A DNA stretch of 44,257 nt from the NCBI GenBank assembly GCA_012523595.1, contig JAAYIG010000172.1, positions 1 to 44,257 on the forward strand, given 5' to 3'. The notes under the pieces are model-generated. The model was given only the letters and a program-made list of their open reading frames with translations, ran no database searches and had not been told where the DNA came from. Position numbers and translations under genes: made by a program. This stretch comes from Fibrobacter sp. (GTDB lineage: Bacteria > Fibrobacterota > Chitinivibrionia > Chitinivibrionales > Chitinispirillaceae). Position 1 is the stretch's first letter. The number at the start of each line of letters is the position of its first letter. Positions 33,972 to 43,300 of the stretch are shown here, in pieces.

Positions 33972-34299
33972 TTTAACTAGAGAAAAAGAATTACTAATGT
34001 CTGGTATCCGGAATTTCTACCAATAGAGTGCAGTTTAATTCAGATACTAACTCTAATTACCTCAAGGGCTAGAAAACAAAATTAATAAAAAAAATGGCGA
34101 TTTGAAAGAATTGGACTTCTTGTAATCCGCTTTATCCGGAACAGGTATTACGGATCGGATGCTCTGAGATTGTTCTGGAATTCAAGCTGTTTTTTCAGGC
34201 ACTCTAACTCTATCTCTTCATCGGGGCCGGTATTGGAATCGGAATCGATACTTTTGCTCTGTATTACGGTGTGATTTCACTGGAAAAACACAGAAGTTT
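33940..34299. other. Intergenic region, no gene seen
   Basis: This gap of 360 bp lies between the small-protein gene (pointing away) and the end of the STAS gene. Apart from the 9-nt array at its left edge and a 6-nt array at 34228-34251, the sequence is AT-rich with no convincing open frame. It should contain the promoter of the glycan operon. Confidence 0.6.
34228..34251 (+). repeat. 6-nt array (GGTATC/GGAATC family)
   Basis: Units GGTATT, GGAATC, GGAATC, GATAC in series with period 6. It is related to the arrays at 14532, 19086 and 19184. No inverted partner was seen nearby. Confidence 0.65.
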
Positions 34300-34884
34300 T
34301 TAAGGGTGGGGATTTCCCATCATTTTCAGGGGAAATGCAGCATCTTCAAAAGCTCTTTCTGTACCGAATATGGGAATGAAGTCTTCAAGATTGTATTTCA
34401 AAAGTAATGGTTCTACGGTACTTGAGGGATCGAGAATAGCAAAGAATTTGTTTCCCTCTGTGAACTTTTTATTGTAGAGCAGAAGATTCTGACTTGCCGC
34501 TTCATCAATGGCAACAATATCCGTCATTTTGACTGCTATTGCCTTCCAATGGCCCACATAAATCTTATCCAGTTCTTTATCCAGGTATCCGATAGTCTTT
34601 TGATTGAGTGTACCTACCAGTTGCAGCACAGCGAATCTGGTCTTGGAGTAAATATACGCATCCAGAAACCCAGTTTCCGGTGCGGGTTTTTCTTTTACAC
34701 TGGCATTTCTGGGTTTATGATCAGGACTTTTTCCGGTTTTATTTATTCTGGTGCTGACTGTAATTACTGTTTTTAAAGGCAGGTGCAATGTTGCAGCAAT
34801 GCAATGAGGATCAACCTTTTTTTTGATCATCCTGTAGAGCCGATGATATATCTCGTCGGAAAATTCATTATGCCTGCTGGACAC
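34300..34884 (-). CDS. STAS-domain protein with N-terminal helix-turn-helix-like segment
   Basis: A 194-residue protein in two parts. Residues about 8-48 are helical and contain CIAATLHLPLKTVITVSTRI, which resembles a helix-turn-helix. Residues about 78-185 form a STAS domain of the anti-sigma factor antagonist type (FAVLQLVGTLNQKTIGYLDKEL, then IAVKMTDIVAIDEAASQNLL). The Asp-Glu-Ala at the usual phosphoserine position has no Ser, so regulation by phosphorylation is unlikely in the standard way. It starts at GTG with GGGGG a few bases upstream. The likely role is partner-switching signalling, possibly with direct DNA binding, which is inferred. It lies alone. Confidence 0.75.
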   Translation of the reverse strand: MSSRHNEFSDEIYHRLYRMIKKKVDPHCIAATLHLPLKTVITVSTRINKTGKSPDHKPRNASVKEKPAPETGFLDAYIYSKTRFAVLQLVGTLNQKTIGYLDKELDKIYVGHWKAIAVKMTDIVAIDEAASQNLLLYNKKFTEGNKFFAILDPSSTVEPLLLKYNLEDFIPIFGTERAFEDAAFPLKMMGNPHP

Positions 34885-35052
34885 AGAGCCCCCGTAAGAG
34901 TAAAAAGCATCTTATTTATCTTACATTTTAATCTGGATATCGTCAATACTGCTTTCATGCAGGAAAAATGAAAATAGAGATAAAATAATGAGATGGCTGT
35001 CTGTTCTTGACAGGTTGAGCCTGACAGTGTATTTTCTCATGGAGTTTTTCGA

Positions 35053-35125
35053 GGGGCTGTAGCTCAGCTGGGAGAGCGCGACGTTCGCAATGTCGAGGCC
35101 AGGGGTTCGATCCCCCTCAGCTCCA
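35053..35125 (+). tRNA. tRNA-Ala (anticodon CGC)
   Basis: A 73-nt cloverleaf: acceptor GGGGCTG / CAGCTCC with the G3-U70 wobble pair that identifies alanine tRNAs, D stem GCTC/GAGC, anticodon stem CGACG/TGTCG, loop TTCGCAA with anticodon CGC (reads GCG), T stem AGGGG/CCCCT with loop TTCGATC, discriminator A. The 3' CCA is not encoded. Confidence 0.95.
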
Positions 35126-35189
35126 CTTTTCTTACATGGTTTATTCCTGAATCCCTCAGGTTTTCTGAAAGCCTCCTGCGCGAACCAAT

Positions 35190-35591
35190 TCACTTCTTTT
35201 TCAAAGCATTTGATACCGCATTCAGAATCGCCTTACTGCTGTAGGTTGCCCCTGAGATGGCATCGACCCGAAGGCTCTGAGCTTCGATTACACTCTCCCG
35301 TATCTTCTCTGCAGGTGCTCCATTGCCGCTTTTATGCTCTATGTATTCGATGGAGGTAATCTTGTGGTCCTTGATAGTTACTTTTACTTTCACAGAGATG
35401 GGAAATGCCTTGAATTTTCCCTCATAGGTGCCATCTGCTACAACTGTCAGGTCTACATCCTCAACCGGTGTGGCCAGAAGCTTTATGAGGTTTTTCTGCA
35501 CCGATCTTTTAAACAGCTTCATGCCTACAAATGAACCTGCGAGAACCACAACCAATGATATGAGGACAATGAACAGGGCTTTATCTTTCAT
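35190..35591 (-). CDS. FMN-binding domain membrane-anchored protein
   Basis: A 133-residue protein with one N-terminal membrane helix (residues 5-25) followed by an FMN-binding domain (about 50-130). The flavin attachment motif SGATYSS lies in VDAISGATYSSKAILNAV, as in RnfG/NqrC-type proteins. In those, FMN is covalently bound to the Thr. The domain here stands alone rather than with Rnf or Nqr genes. It should be an electron carrier facing the periplasm. GGAGG lies 8 nt before the ATG. The gene is downstream of the CNNM transporter gene in the same direction. Confidence 0.9.
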   Translation of the reverse strand: MKDKALFIVLISLVVVLAGSFVGMKLFKRSVQKNLIKLLATPVEDVDLTVVADGTYEGKFKAFPISVKVKVTIKDHKITSIEYIEHKSGNGAPAEKIRESVIEAQSLRVDAISGATYSSKAILNAVSNALKKK

Positions 35592-35753
35592 AAAAGGCCT
35601 CCAGACCTGTAATGAGTTGTAGTTTTAACCGGAGTCTTTTATCCCGGCGTTTTTTCATTGTCAGGAAAACAACTGACTTTAACAATCTACTCTTTTTTTC
35701 CGGTCTCTTCAATGGCTCCTTTGTTGTTCCCGGAAAATTCAGGTCTGAAGTGA

Positions 35754-37004
35754 TCACATAAACGGAGGAATTCTATTCATCCGCTCGGCTATTACATCGT
35801 AAACATATCCACGAGCTACTCTTCTGACCCGTATCTGTATGCCGTGGAATTCAAATCCGAAAAATTCCTTCGGTTCTGAGCCGTTGAAATGTGATTTTAC
35901 CAGTTCATCTATTGTCTGTTCAGACTCTGGCAGTTCACTGAAGGCTTTCTCTCTTATTTTACTTATGTGAACCGCGCCGCCGATCCTCCACCTGTTCTCC
36001 GACAGCATCACCATCATTTCAGGAGGCCGGTCATACTCGTCTTCAATCTCTCCAACCAGTGACTCGATTACATCCTCAAGTGTAACCAGCCCGGTCGTAT
36101 TCCCTTTGCTGTTCTGGACTATTGCGATATGCTGATACTCCCTTATCATCCTCCTTAATATTGCATTGACATGCATCGATTCCGGAATGAACATTATCGG
36201 CCTGCAGATTCCCTTCAGAGTCGGGTTTTCCGGTGTAGCATGGAGAACTGTCACCAGGTCTTTGAAATTGATATATCCCAGAATTGAACCTGTTTTATCG
36301 GCAGACAGAAGAGGGTAGCGTGTGTGCCTGTGGACATGTGATGAAAGGAAAGCATCTGTCAGGCTCATGGATTCATCCAGAAACACAACATGATCCTTTT
36401 CAACCATGATATCCCTGGCTGTCGATTTACTCATCTGAAGGCTTCTTGATATTAATGATGCCTGTTCCTGGGAGAGCTTGTTCTCCAGTGCTGCGGCGCT
36501 GGCGAGAAGCGAAATCTCAGTTGCTGCAGAGTCGGGCCTTTCTTTTTGCATTTTCCGGGCAAATGGTCGGTTCGCCATTTCAGAGAGCAGTATAAAAGGA
36601 TGGAACACCTTCACCAGCACGAAAAGCGGCAATGCACTTATCCTGGCAAGCAGGGTGTTATACCTCACACCAAGGGTTTTTGGCAGAATCTCGGTGTACT
36701 GTATCATTGCTACAGAATAACACAGAGAAAACAGAATGATCCATCTGGAGTCAAAAAGCTCGCTGAATTTGGCTCCTGATACTGCAGCACCTATGGTGTG
36801 AGCCAGTGTGTTGATGATCAGAATCACTGCTATGGGTTTTTGAATATCGAGCTTGAACTTTCGCCAGATATCAGCGGTTTTAGGGGACTTCTGGCCGATT
36901 TCCGCTATATCTGCATTGGAAAGACTCAGGAGACATGCTTCCATCAGGGAACAGAAAAAAGAGACACTGAGAGATAAGAGAATCGCCAGGACGAGAATTA
37001 ACAA
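35754..37004 (-). CDS. CNNM/CorC-type transporter (DUF21 and CBS domains)
   Basis: A 416-residue membrane protein. The N-terminal DUF21 domain (about 1-180) has four hydrophobic helices, beginning with LILVLAILLSLSVSFFCSLMEACLLSLS. It is followed by two CBS domains (about 205-325; STARDIMVEKDHVVFL, GLVTLEDVIESLVGEIEDEYD) and a C-terminal CorC_HlyC domain (about 335-410). Such proteins move or sense Mg2+ or Co2+ and bind ATP through the CBS pair. The start is TTG with GGAGG 6 nt upstream, giving good support for this unusual start codon. It is upstream of the FMN-binding gene. Confidence 0.9.
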   Translation of the reverse strand: MLILVLAILLSLSVSFFCSLMEACLLSLSNADIAEIGQKSPKTADIWRKFKLDIQKPIAVILIINTLAHTIGAAVSGAKFSELFDSRWIILFSLCYSVAMIQYTEILPKTLGVRYNTLLARISALPLFVLVKVFHPFILLSEMANRPFARKMQKERPDSAATEISLLASAAALENKLSQEQASLISRSLQMSKSTARDIMVEKDHVVFLDESMSLTDAFLSSHVHRHTRYPLLSADKTGSILGYINFKDLVTVLHATPENPTLKGICRPIMFIPESMHVNAILRRMIREYQHIAIVQNSKGNTTGLVTLEDVIESLVGEIEDEYDRPPEMMVMLSENRWRIGGAVHISKIREKAFSELPESEQTIDELVKSHFNGSEPKEFFGFEFHGIQIRVRRVARGYVYDVIAERMNRIPPFM

Positions 37005-37425
37005 TTTTCCTCCGGATTTCTATGGTTGAGATTACAATAAATAAAAAATATCAAAATTGTGGTAAATGTATGAATATAAGAATTCGGGGACGGTTTGATG
37101 TTATCCACTTGATTTCAGCAGGCTGTCAGCGTTGTGTTCAGTTTTCCAGTAAATTTTACAATTAATAACCCGGTGTGTCCAGGGAATTTTTTGAGTCTGG
37201 TCTCTGTATCTTGATTATCTGCCCTTTTGATCCGGGTTAGCTTGCTCAGGTTTAATATACATCAAACCCGCGAATCATTTGATACCATATATAAACGGAT
37301 TAATCCTCTGATTATTGCCGTGTTATCAACTGCTTTCAAGTTCTGAGGAGATAATTCAGAACAGAAACTGTAAAAAAATGCTATTTTACTATATACACCT
37401 GTTTAGTAAGGAGTCGGTCGGTTTT
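37005..37425. other. Intergenic region upstream of nikR and the CNNM gene, no gene seen
   Basis: A 421-bp divergent promoter region. It contains scattered remnants of the 9-nt repeat (at about 37209-37217, minus orientation) and a 6-bp inverted repeat (TTCTGA ... TCAGAA) at 37341-37361, close to the nikR start. The classical NikR box GTATGA-N16-TCATAC was not seen. Confidence 0.5.
37341..37361. promoter_or_regulatory. Inverted repeat upstream of nikR, possible operator
   Basis: A perfect 6-bp inverted repeat (TTCTGA / TCAGAA) separated by 9 bp, 65 bp before the nikR ATG. It may be a regulatory site, but no protein is assigned; a chance match cannot be excluded. Confidence 0.25.
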
Positions 37426-37842
37426 ATGCGTGAATTGTACCGCTTTGGAATCTCTCTTGAGAAAAGTTTGATCGATGCTTTTGATAAGCACATCAAATCC
37501 CGGAAATACCATAACAGGTCTGAGGCCATACGTGACCTGATTCGTGAAGAACTGGTACAGAAAAAGTGGACCGAGGGCGGTGTTGTGGCCGGCGCCATCG
37601 TCATGACTTATGATCATCATAAAAGAGAACTGGTTACTAAGATGCTGGATATCCAGCATGACTTTCAGGGTACCATCCTTTCTACTCAGCATGTGCACCT
37701 CGACCATCACCACTGCCTCGAAATTATTGCGGTCAGAGGGAAAGCCAGAGATGTCGAGCGGCTTTCAACCAGCCTTAAAGCGCTTGTGGGTGTAAAACAC
37801 CTCAGTCTCAGTATTTCCCAGTCAGGCGATGAGGCTGATTGA
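37426..37842 (+). CDS. nikR: Nickel-responsive transcriptional regulator NikR
   Basis: A 138-residue ribbon-helix-helix repressor of nickel uptake genes. The N-terminal DNA-binding region is RFGISLEKSLIDAFDKHIK followed by NRSEAIRDLIREEL. The C-terminal ACT-like domain carries the nickel ligands: His78 (DIQHDF), His89 and His91 (QHVHLDH) and Cys97 (HHHCLEI), matching His76, His87, His89 and Cys95 of E. coli NikR. The ATG at 37426 is chosen because it begins the domain; AAGGAG lies about 13 nt upstream. An in-frame start at 37315 adds 37 unlike residues. No nickel transporter or nickel enzyme is adjacent, so its targets lie elsewhere. Confidence 0.93.
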   Translation: MRELYRFGISLEKSLIDAFDKHIKSRKYHNRSEAIRDLIREELVQKKWTEGGVVAGAIVMTYDHHKRELVTKMLDIQHDFQGTILSTQHVHLDHHHCLEIIAVRGKARDVERLSTSLKALVGVKHLSLSISQSGDEAD

Positions 37843-37868
37843 TACAAGGAGAATAAGGGGTCTGATTG

Positions 37869-38789
37869 TCAATCCAGAAAAGAATGGAAATCCGAAATGC
37901 TTTCAAGATTGTGTTCTGAGGCGTACTGCCGTATTCCGTCAAAAACTCTTGATGCGATTTTGGGATCGATAAAGTTACCTGTGCCTATCTGAACTGCGGA
38001 GGCCCCGGCAAGAAGGTACTGGATCGCATCATCGGCGTTGAGAATTCCACCCATACCGATGACCGGAATTGTCACCGCGCGGCTGACTTTGTATGTCATT
38101 GCTACTCCTATGGGTCGAATGGCCGGCCCGGAGAGTCCTCCGGTTTTCATGGGAAGGACCGGACGTTTCCTCTTAGTGTCTATTACCATTCCGACCAGTG
38201 TGTTAATGCATGATACGGCATCAGCCCCGCCATCCTGGGCAGCTCTGGCGATTATTGTAATATCTGTGACATTCGGGGATAATTTCAGGATAAGGGGTTT
38301 TGAGGTTAGTTTTCTGAGGCTGTTGGTAAGTTTATAGGTCTGGTCTGGATCAGTCCCGAACGCCATTCCTCCATGTTTCACATTCGGGCAGGAGATGTTT
38401 ACCTCATATCCCCAGATTGAATCGCAGGTTTCCAGCCTCGAAATAACCTCACAGTACTCATCCTGTGTCGATCCGGCAACGTTTGTCACCAGGGCGCATG
38501 GAAGTTTTTCAAGGAAAGGGACCTTCTCACTGAGGAAACGTTCTACTCCGACATTGGCCAATCCGATGGAGTTGAGGATGCCGGCAGGAGTCTCTACGAT
38601 CCGGGGAATGTCATTGCCTCCGCGCGGATTGAGTGTGACTGCTTTTGTGTAAATTGCACCTATACAGGAGAGATCAATTAACTCCTCATACTCACTGCCA
38701 TATCCGAAAGTACCCGATGCCACTCCCACCGGATTGGGTAAACGCTTATTACCGATTTCTACGCCGAAATTCATTGATTTATCGCTCAT
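37869..38789 (-). CDS. pyrD: Dihydroorotate dehydrogenase B, catalytic subunit
   Basis: A 306-residue class 1B dihydroorotate dehydrogenase, which oxidises dihydroorotate to orotate in pyrimidine synthesis with FMN. The catalytic cysteine is in EVNISCPNVKHGG, as in class 1 enzymes. The start with GNKRLPNPVGVASGTFGYG and the C-terminal VIGMGGILNADDA and VQIGTGNF blocks bind FMN and phosphate. It is paired with PyrK, which marks it as type 1B, using NAD+ as the electron acceptor. It overlaps pyrK by 4 bp. The gene is convergent with nikR. Confidence 0.95.
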   Translation of the reverse strand: MSDKSMNFGVEIGNKRLPNPVGVASGTFGYGSEYEELIDLSCIGAIYTKAVTLNPRGGNDIPRIVETPAGILNSIGLANVGVERFLSEKVPFLEKLPCALVTNVAGSTQDEYCEVISRLETCDSIWGYEVNISCPNVKHGGMAFGTDPDQTYKLTNSLRKLTSKPLILKLSPNVTDITIIARAAQDGGADAVSCINTLVGMVIDTKRKRPVLPMKTGGLSGPAIRPIGVAMTYKVSRAVTIPVIGMGGILNADDAIQYLLAGASAVQIGTGNFIDPKIASRVFDGIRQYASEHNLESISDFHSFLD

Positions 38790-39562
38790 GTTAGCTGCCA
38801 GTCCAGTTCCAGGCTGTTAAAAACCGGGCCCTCTTTGCAGGCGCGTTTATATCCCGGAGGATCGATGGTTTTGACCGCACAACCCATACATGCTCCTACA
38901 CCACAGGCCATGATCTGCTCAACTGAAACAAAACAAGGAATCTGCTTTTTTAACGCGAAAAGATGGCAGGCAGCCAGCATCGGGTGTGGTCCGCAACAAA
39001 AAACAGCCGAATCCGGGTCAATCTCATTGGCAATGGAGTTTAAATAGTCTGCTGTGGTGCCATGAAAACCCTCGCTGCCGTCATCTGTGCAGATAATCGG
39101 ATTCTCTCTGGTGAAAGAAACAGATTGTGGTATAAGAGTTTTTGAGCGGCATCCGAAGATAAATCTGGTGTTTATTGCGGAGTTTCTAAGTGTGGCAGAC
39201 AAAAAGAGGATAGGTCCCAGGCCTGTTCCACCTGCTATAAGGAGTGCTTTGCTGCCGGAAAATGGGGGAAAACCGTTTCCCATTGGGCCAATAACATCGA
39301 TAACTTCACCAGCTTTTTTTGCGGACAGGATTTCGGTTGCACACCCGCGTACCTGATAGATTATCGAGCAGGTTCTTTTCAGTGGATCAAATGATGAGAT
39401 TGCGAAGGGTCTGCGAAGCAATGGTATGGCAATATCAGAAACCCGAATAGTGAGAAATTGACCCGGACTGGGAATCTCTGCTGCTTCCCAGGCCATTTCC
39501 ATTTCCAGAAAAGCATCATTTACAGGATGATTTTTGATGATTTTAGCTGAAAACTGCTCCAT
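38786..39562 (-). CDS. pyrK: Dihydroorotate dehydrogenase B, electron transfer subunit
   Basis: A 258-residue FAD- and [2Fe-2S]-protein that passes electrons from PyrD to NAD+. The FAD-binding motif is IPLLRRPFAISSF, the NAD-binding region is LIAGGTGLGPILFL, and the [2Fe-2S] cysteines are in ACGVGACMGCAVKT with the fourth in KRACKEG. Length and order of domains match PyrK. The ATG is at 39562; the stop overlaps pyrD (ATGA), so the two subunits are made together. Confidence 0.95.
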   Translation of the reverse strand: MEQFSAKIIKNHPVNDAFLEMEMAWEAAEIPSPGQFLTIRVSDIAIPLLRRPFAISSFDPLKRTCSIIYQVRGCATEILSAKKAGEVIDVIGPMGNGFPPFSGSKALLIAGGTGLGPILFLSATLRNSAINTRFIFGCRSKTLIPQSVSFTRENPIICTDDGSEGFHGTTADYLNSIANEIDPDSAVFCCGPHPMLAACHLFALKKQIPCFVSVEQIMACGVGACMGCAVKTIDPPGYKRACKEGPVFNSLELDWQLT

Positions 39563-39701
39563 ACAGAATCTTTATGGGTTATAAAAAATGGGAATTGAAG
39601 TGCTTGAATATTGCGGAAGTGATGATGCAATATTTTCGCTTTCAATGTTTACTGAAATATAAATCAGGGAGGTAAGGATAGAGCTTGTAAAAAGGATGAT
39701 T

Positions 39702-39731
39702 TGCCGGTTGGGTAATACCTTCCAACCGGCA
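39702..39731 (-). terminator. Intrinsic terminator after the DUF1540 gene
   Basis: A perfect 10-bp stem TGCCGGTTGG / CCAACCGGCA with a 10-nt loop, 6 bp after the stop of the DUF1540 gene on the minus strand. On that strand it is followed by AATCATCCTTTTT. A strong terminator that separates the gene from pyrK. Confidence 0.85.
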
Positions 39732-39737
39732 GGATGG

Positions 39738-40034
39738 TTAAGTCTTTTTAGGCTGATAAGTGCCGCAATCGGCATGGTTGGCGTGTGTGATAACGTGGAT
39801 TCCGGACGCGGTGCATTCAAAGGCGTCATTATACTCACAGTTTGATATTTTACATGCGCCTACTCCGCCGTTTATGTCGGTAAAACCTCCCTTGTTCTCT
39901 GCCGGAAAGAAGGTGTCACATGAGGCCTCCAATTCATCACCTACTGTAATTGCAAGTGTGTGACACTTTTTACCTTTGTTGTACACACAGTTGATAGCTT
40001 CACAATCAATTATTCTGGACATTTCTGTAGGCAT
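39738..40034 (-). CDS. Protein with two DUF1540 cysteine motifs
   Basis: A 98-residue protein with two DUF1540 repeats. Repeat one is DCEAINCVYNKGKKC; repeat two is CKISNCEYNDAFECTASGI. Each has the 'C.a..C.yn....C.a..i.v' pattern and a fourth Cys further on (ASCDTFFP, ADCGTYQP). DUF1540 proteins are small cysteine-rich proteins probably binding metal; the function is not known. The ATG at 40034 has GAAAGGAG about 5 nt upstream, a strong site, so the longer frame to 40115 is not needed. Expressed alone, ending at a terminator. Confidence 0.85.
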   Translation of the reverse strand: MPTEMSRIIDCEAINCVYNKGKKCHTLAITVGDELEASCDTFFPAENKGGFTDINGGVGACKISNCEYNDAFECTASGIHVITHANHADCGTYQPKKT

Positions 40035-40375
40035 AATGCTCCTTTCTGCTGAATGGATCCTGAGTTTAAGAAAGATGCAAAACTCATGCCGGAATAGATT
40101 GTCTAAGCGGTTCAATTGGCATCAGGAAAGAAAAAAAGCCCATTATAAAAGTCTTAAGGCAGGGATTTATATGCTTAAAATCTATTTTATTAGTTAAAAA
40201 AGGTTTTCCTAGGATAAAGATAGCATGTATATTTCTTTCAGTCCTGAAATTTCCAGATTCATAAATTGAGTTTTGGAGTGAAAACAACCTGTTCGGGTGT
40301 TTCTAAAAATTCCGGACTTGATATTGATTATTGTTAAAAAAAAAGGCAAATAGCTTTGAAACCGGAGGCTTACAG
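40035..40375. other. Intergenic region upstream of the TPR gene, no gene seen
   Basis: A 341-bp divergent promoter region between the DUF1540 gene and the TPR gene. It is AT-rich with a poly-A run at about 40336-40344. No repeat unit or hairpin stands out, and no convincing open frame is present on either strand. Confidence 0.5.
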
Positions 40376-43300
40376 ATGAGAAACGGTGGAGTATCAGCGT
40401 CACTCTTTTCAGTTCCTGCTTTCCTGGTATTGTTGGTAGCCGGGTTGCATGCTGATGAAACGTTTAACAAACTGTTTGATGAAGGCAAGTATGCTGAGGT
40501 GATCAAGTATGCTGATGAAAAACTGCCGATTGCAGACAGGAATGCCTCGGTTTGGGCAAAGCTTGGAGTGGCACATGAAGAGCAGAAACTCGATGAGAAG
40601 GCCTTAGCCTGTTATCTGGTGGCCATTAGAAACGATGCCAAAAATTATGAGGCACACCTGGGTGCTGCCCGTATCTATAACAACATTGGCCAGCCTTCAA
40701 GTGCTGCTGATCTGGCTAAAAAAGCCATGGAACTCAAATCCACTGGTGAAGCCAGTTGGGAGTACGCGCGCTCCTGTATAGCTCAGAACAAAACCAAAGA
40801 GGCAAAGGCCGCACTGGAAAAGGTTGTTGAGACCGACAAATCAAATATCGTTGCAAACAGGGAACTGGGCAGCATTTTCTACGGAGAAAAGAATTATGAA
40901 AAAGCCCTGCCCCTTATGAAACTTGCTTATCATGCCAAACCTGATGGAGAAACCGCCTACAAAATAGCGCAGATCTTCACGACACAGAAATCGCCCGATT
41001 CGGCTATCGTCTATTACAAGGAAGCACTGAAAGACAAAAAACTGGAAAAACCCGAAGCTGGTCTGGAACTGGCCCGGCTCTATTTTCAGGCAGGAAAGCA
41101 CAAACAGGCTGCCGAGGAGTATGAAAAGGTCGATCAGAAGCTCTTGACAACCGATGATCTTTACGACCATGCGTTCTGTGCCGAAAAAGCGGGAAAGGAC
41201 AAGAATGAAACGGGAAAACTGTACGAAGCTGCTGTGCAGAAGTTCGGTGCATCAAATGCCAAAAAGGCTCTTCTGGCAAAAGAGAAAGTTGCCAGGTGGA
41301 AGCTGGATAAAAAAGAGTATAAGGATGCTCTTCTGCTTCTTCAGGCAATTTCCAAAGCCGATCCCGGCAGCAAAGTTGTCAAGGGTGTCACATTTCTTAT
41401 GGCTGAAGCCTATGATGGTTCAGGCGAACGCTCAAAAGCCATTCCGCTGCTGGAAGCTGTAATCGCCAAAGAACCTGATAATGTTGAAGCTGTTGCCAGG
41501 CTGGCTGATCTCTACAATAAACAGAAAATGTCCGATAAAGCCCAGGCACTTTATTCCAAGCTTCTCTCTCTCCAGCCTAATAATCCTAATGTTTATCTGG
41601 CTCTGGGAGAATACAGCCTTAAATCAAAGAAGTACGAGGATGCGCTCAGGCATTTCCAGAAAAGCTTTACACTTGAAAAAACTGCACGTGCCGCTGAGGG
41701 CATGATGCTTTCTGCGTGGGAACTGAAAGATTATCAGTTGGCCAGCGATGCTGCTGAATCAGCTCTCCGTATCGATGGATCGATGCGCCAGCCACAGATC
41801 ACCCTCTCAAATATCCATATTCAGGAGAAGAACTATTCAGCTGCTATCAAAATTCTCGAAAAATTGCTGAAAGATAAACCTTCAGATTTGGATATTCTGA
41901 AAAAGCTGGCTCTGTGTTTTGAGAAATCCGGAAAAGCGGATAAACTGGCAGAGATCGATAAAACAATTGCCGCCGCTGATAAGAAAGACACTGTCTCCAG
42001 ACTTCGTTATGCCAAATACCTTCAGTCCACAGGTGATAATGAAGCGGCTCTTGGAATGTATAAAGAGCTTTCCACGCTTCTGCCAAAAGATCCTGAAATC
42101 CCATACAACTTGTATCAGATCACTCTGAAGATGGGAAAGAAAGATGATGCAGTTGTTCATCTTACAAAGTATGTACGGCTTAAACCTCAGGATGCAAAAG
42201 CTCAGCGTGATCTGGGTAACATGCTTTATGACAAAAAGGATTCTGATGGGGCCCTTGCTGCATATCGTGCTGCCCTGAAACATGACCCGGCCATCAAAGG
42301 GTTTTACAAAAAATATGCTGACCTGATTCTGGCCCAGAAACCCAAAGCACCGGTGAAAGGACAGAAAAGTGCGGAAGATGAGGTCATAGATGTACTCAAT
42401 TCTGCTGTAAAGGCAGGTGAGGCTGATGAGGAGATCTATTCCACCCTGGCTGAAATCTACCAGAAAAAGGGAAACTTCGAACAGGCCTCCCAGATGTATC
42501 ATAAAGCCCTTCAGTTGAAGCCTCAGAATCCTGAAATGCTTGCTGCTCTGGCCTTCTGCCAGGAGAAAGCGGGCAAGGTTTCTGATGCGATTATCTCTTA
42601 TGAACAGGTGATCGCAATGAACACCTCCAGTACAAAAGAGATGAAAGCTCTCGGTGATCTGTATATGAAATCCGGGAAAAAGGAAAACGCCATCTCTACC
42701 TATAAGAAATTCCTGGGGGTATCTCAGGATTCCAGAATTGCTTCATTGGTGGGAAAATCGGAGTTTCAACGGAAAAATTACAAGGAAGCTGTCAAGTACC
42801 TGGGAATGGTCACTGGTGCGGATGCCAGAAAAGCGGATCATCTTTCAGATTACGCTATGTCAGCTTACAATGCTGGTGATACCAAAAAGGCTGAAGAACT
42901 CTTTACTGCTCTTATGGCTGTGTCTCCGAAAGACCCTGAGCCGGTAAAGATGCTCTATGAAATTGCCCAGAAAGCTAATGACACAACCAAAGCTGTCGAA
43001 CATCTTAAAAAGTACACAGTTCTTAAGCCCTCAGATGCAAAAATGCTTCAGACACTGGGAGATCTGCTTTATATACAAAAGGATCGCCCTGGTGCTCTTG
43101 CCGCCTACAAGGGAGCCCTCAAGGCAGATCCTTCTGCAAAAGGTTTCTTAAGGCGATATGTCGAACTGGTAAATGCAAGCGGTAAACCAGAAGAAAAATC
43201 AGAGGCTTTAAACAAAGCAATTGCAGCAGGAGAAGCAGATGCTGCCATGTATGAGCAGCTTGGTGAAAGCTACAAAAAAGCAGGCAATCTTCCCAGAGCC

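Noticed and set aside
35053-35125. tRNA-Ala as an integration (attachment) site
   Set aside because: No integrase, no duplicated tRNA 3' end and no foreign genes were seen on either side.
37005-37425. NikR autoregulatory box upstream of nikR
   Set aside because: The consensus GTATGA-N16-TCATAC was not found; only a short inverted repeat of other sequence is present.
41882-42502. Minus-strand open frame under the TPR gene
   Set aside because: A shadow of the TPR coding sequence; no ribosome binding site and no family resemblance.
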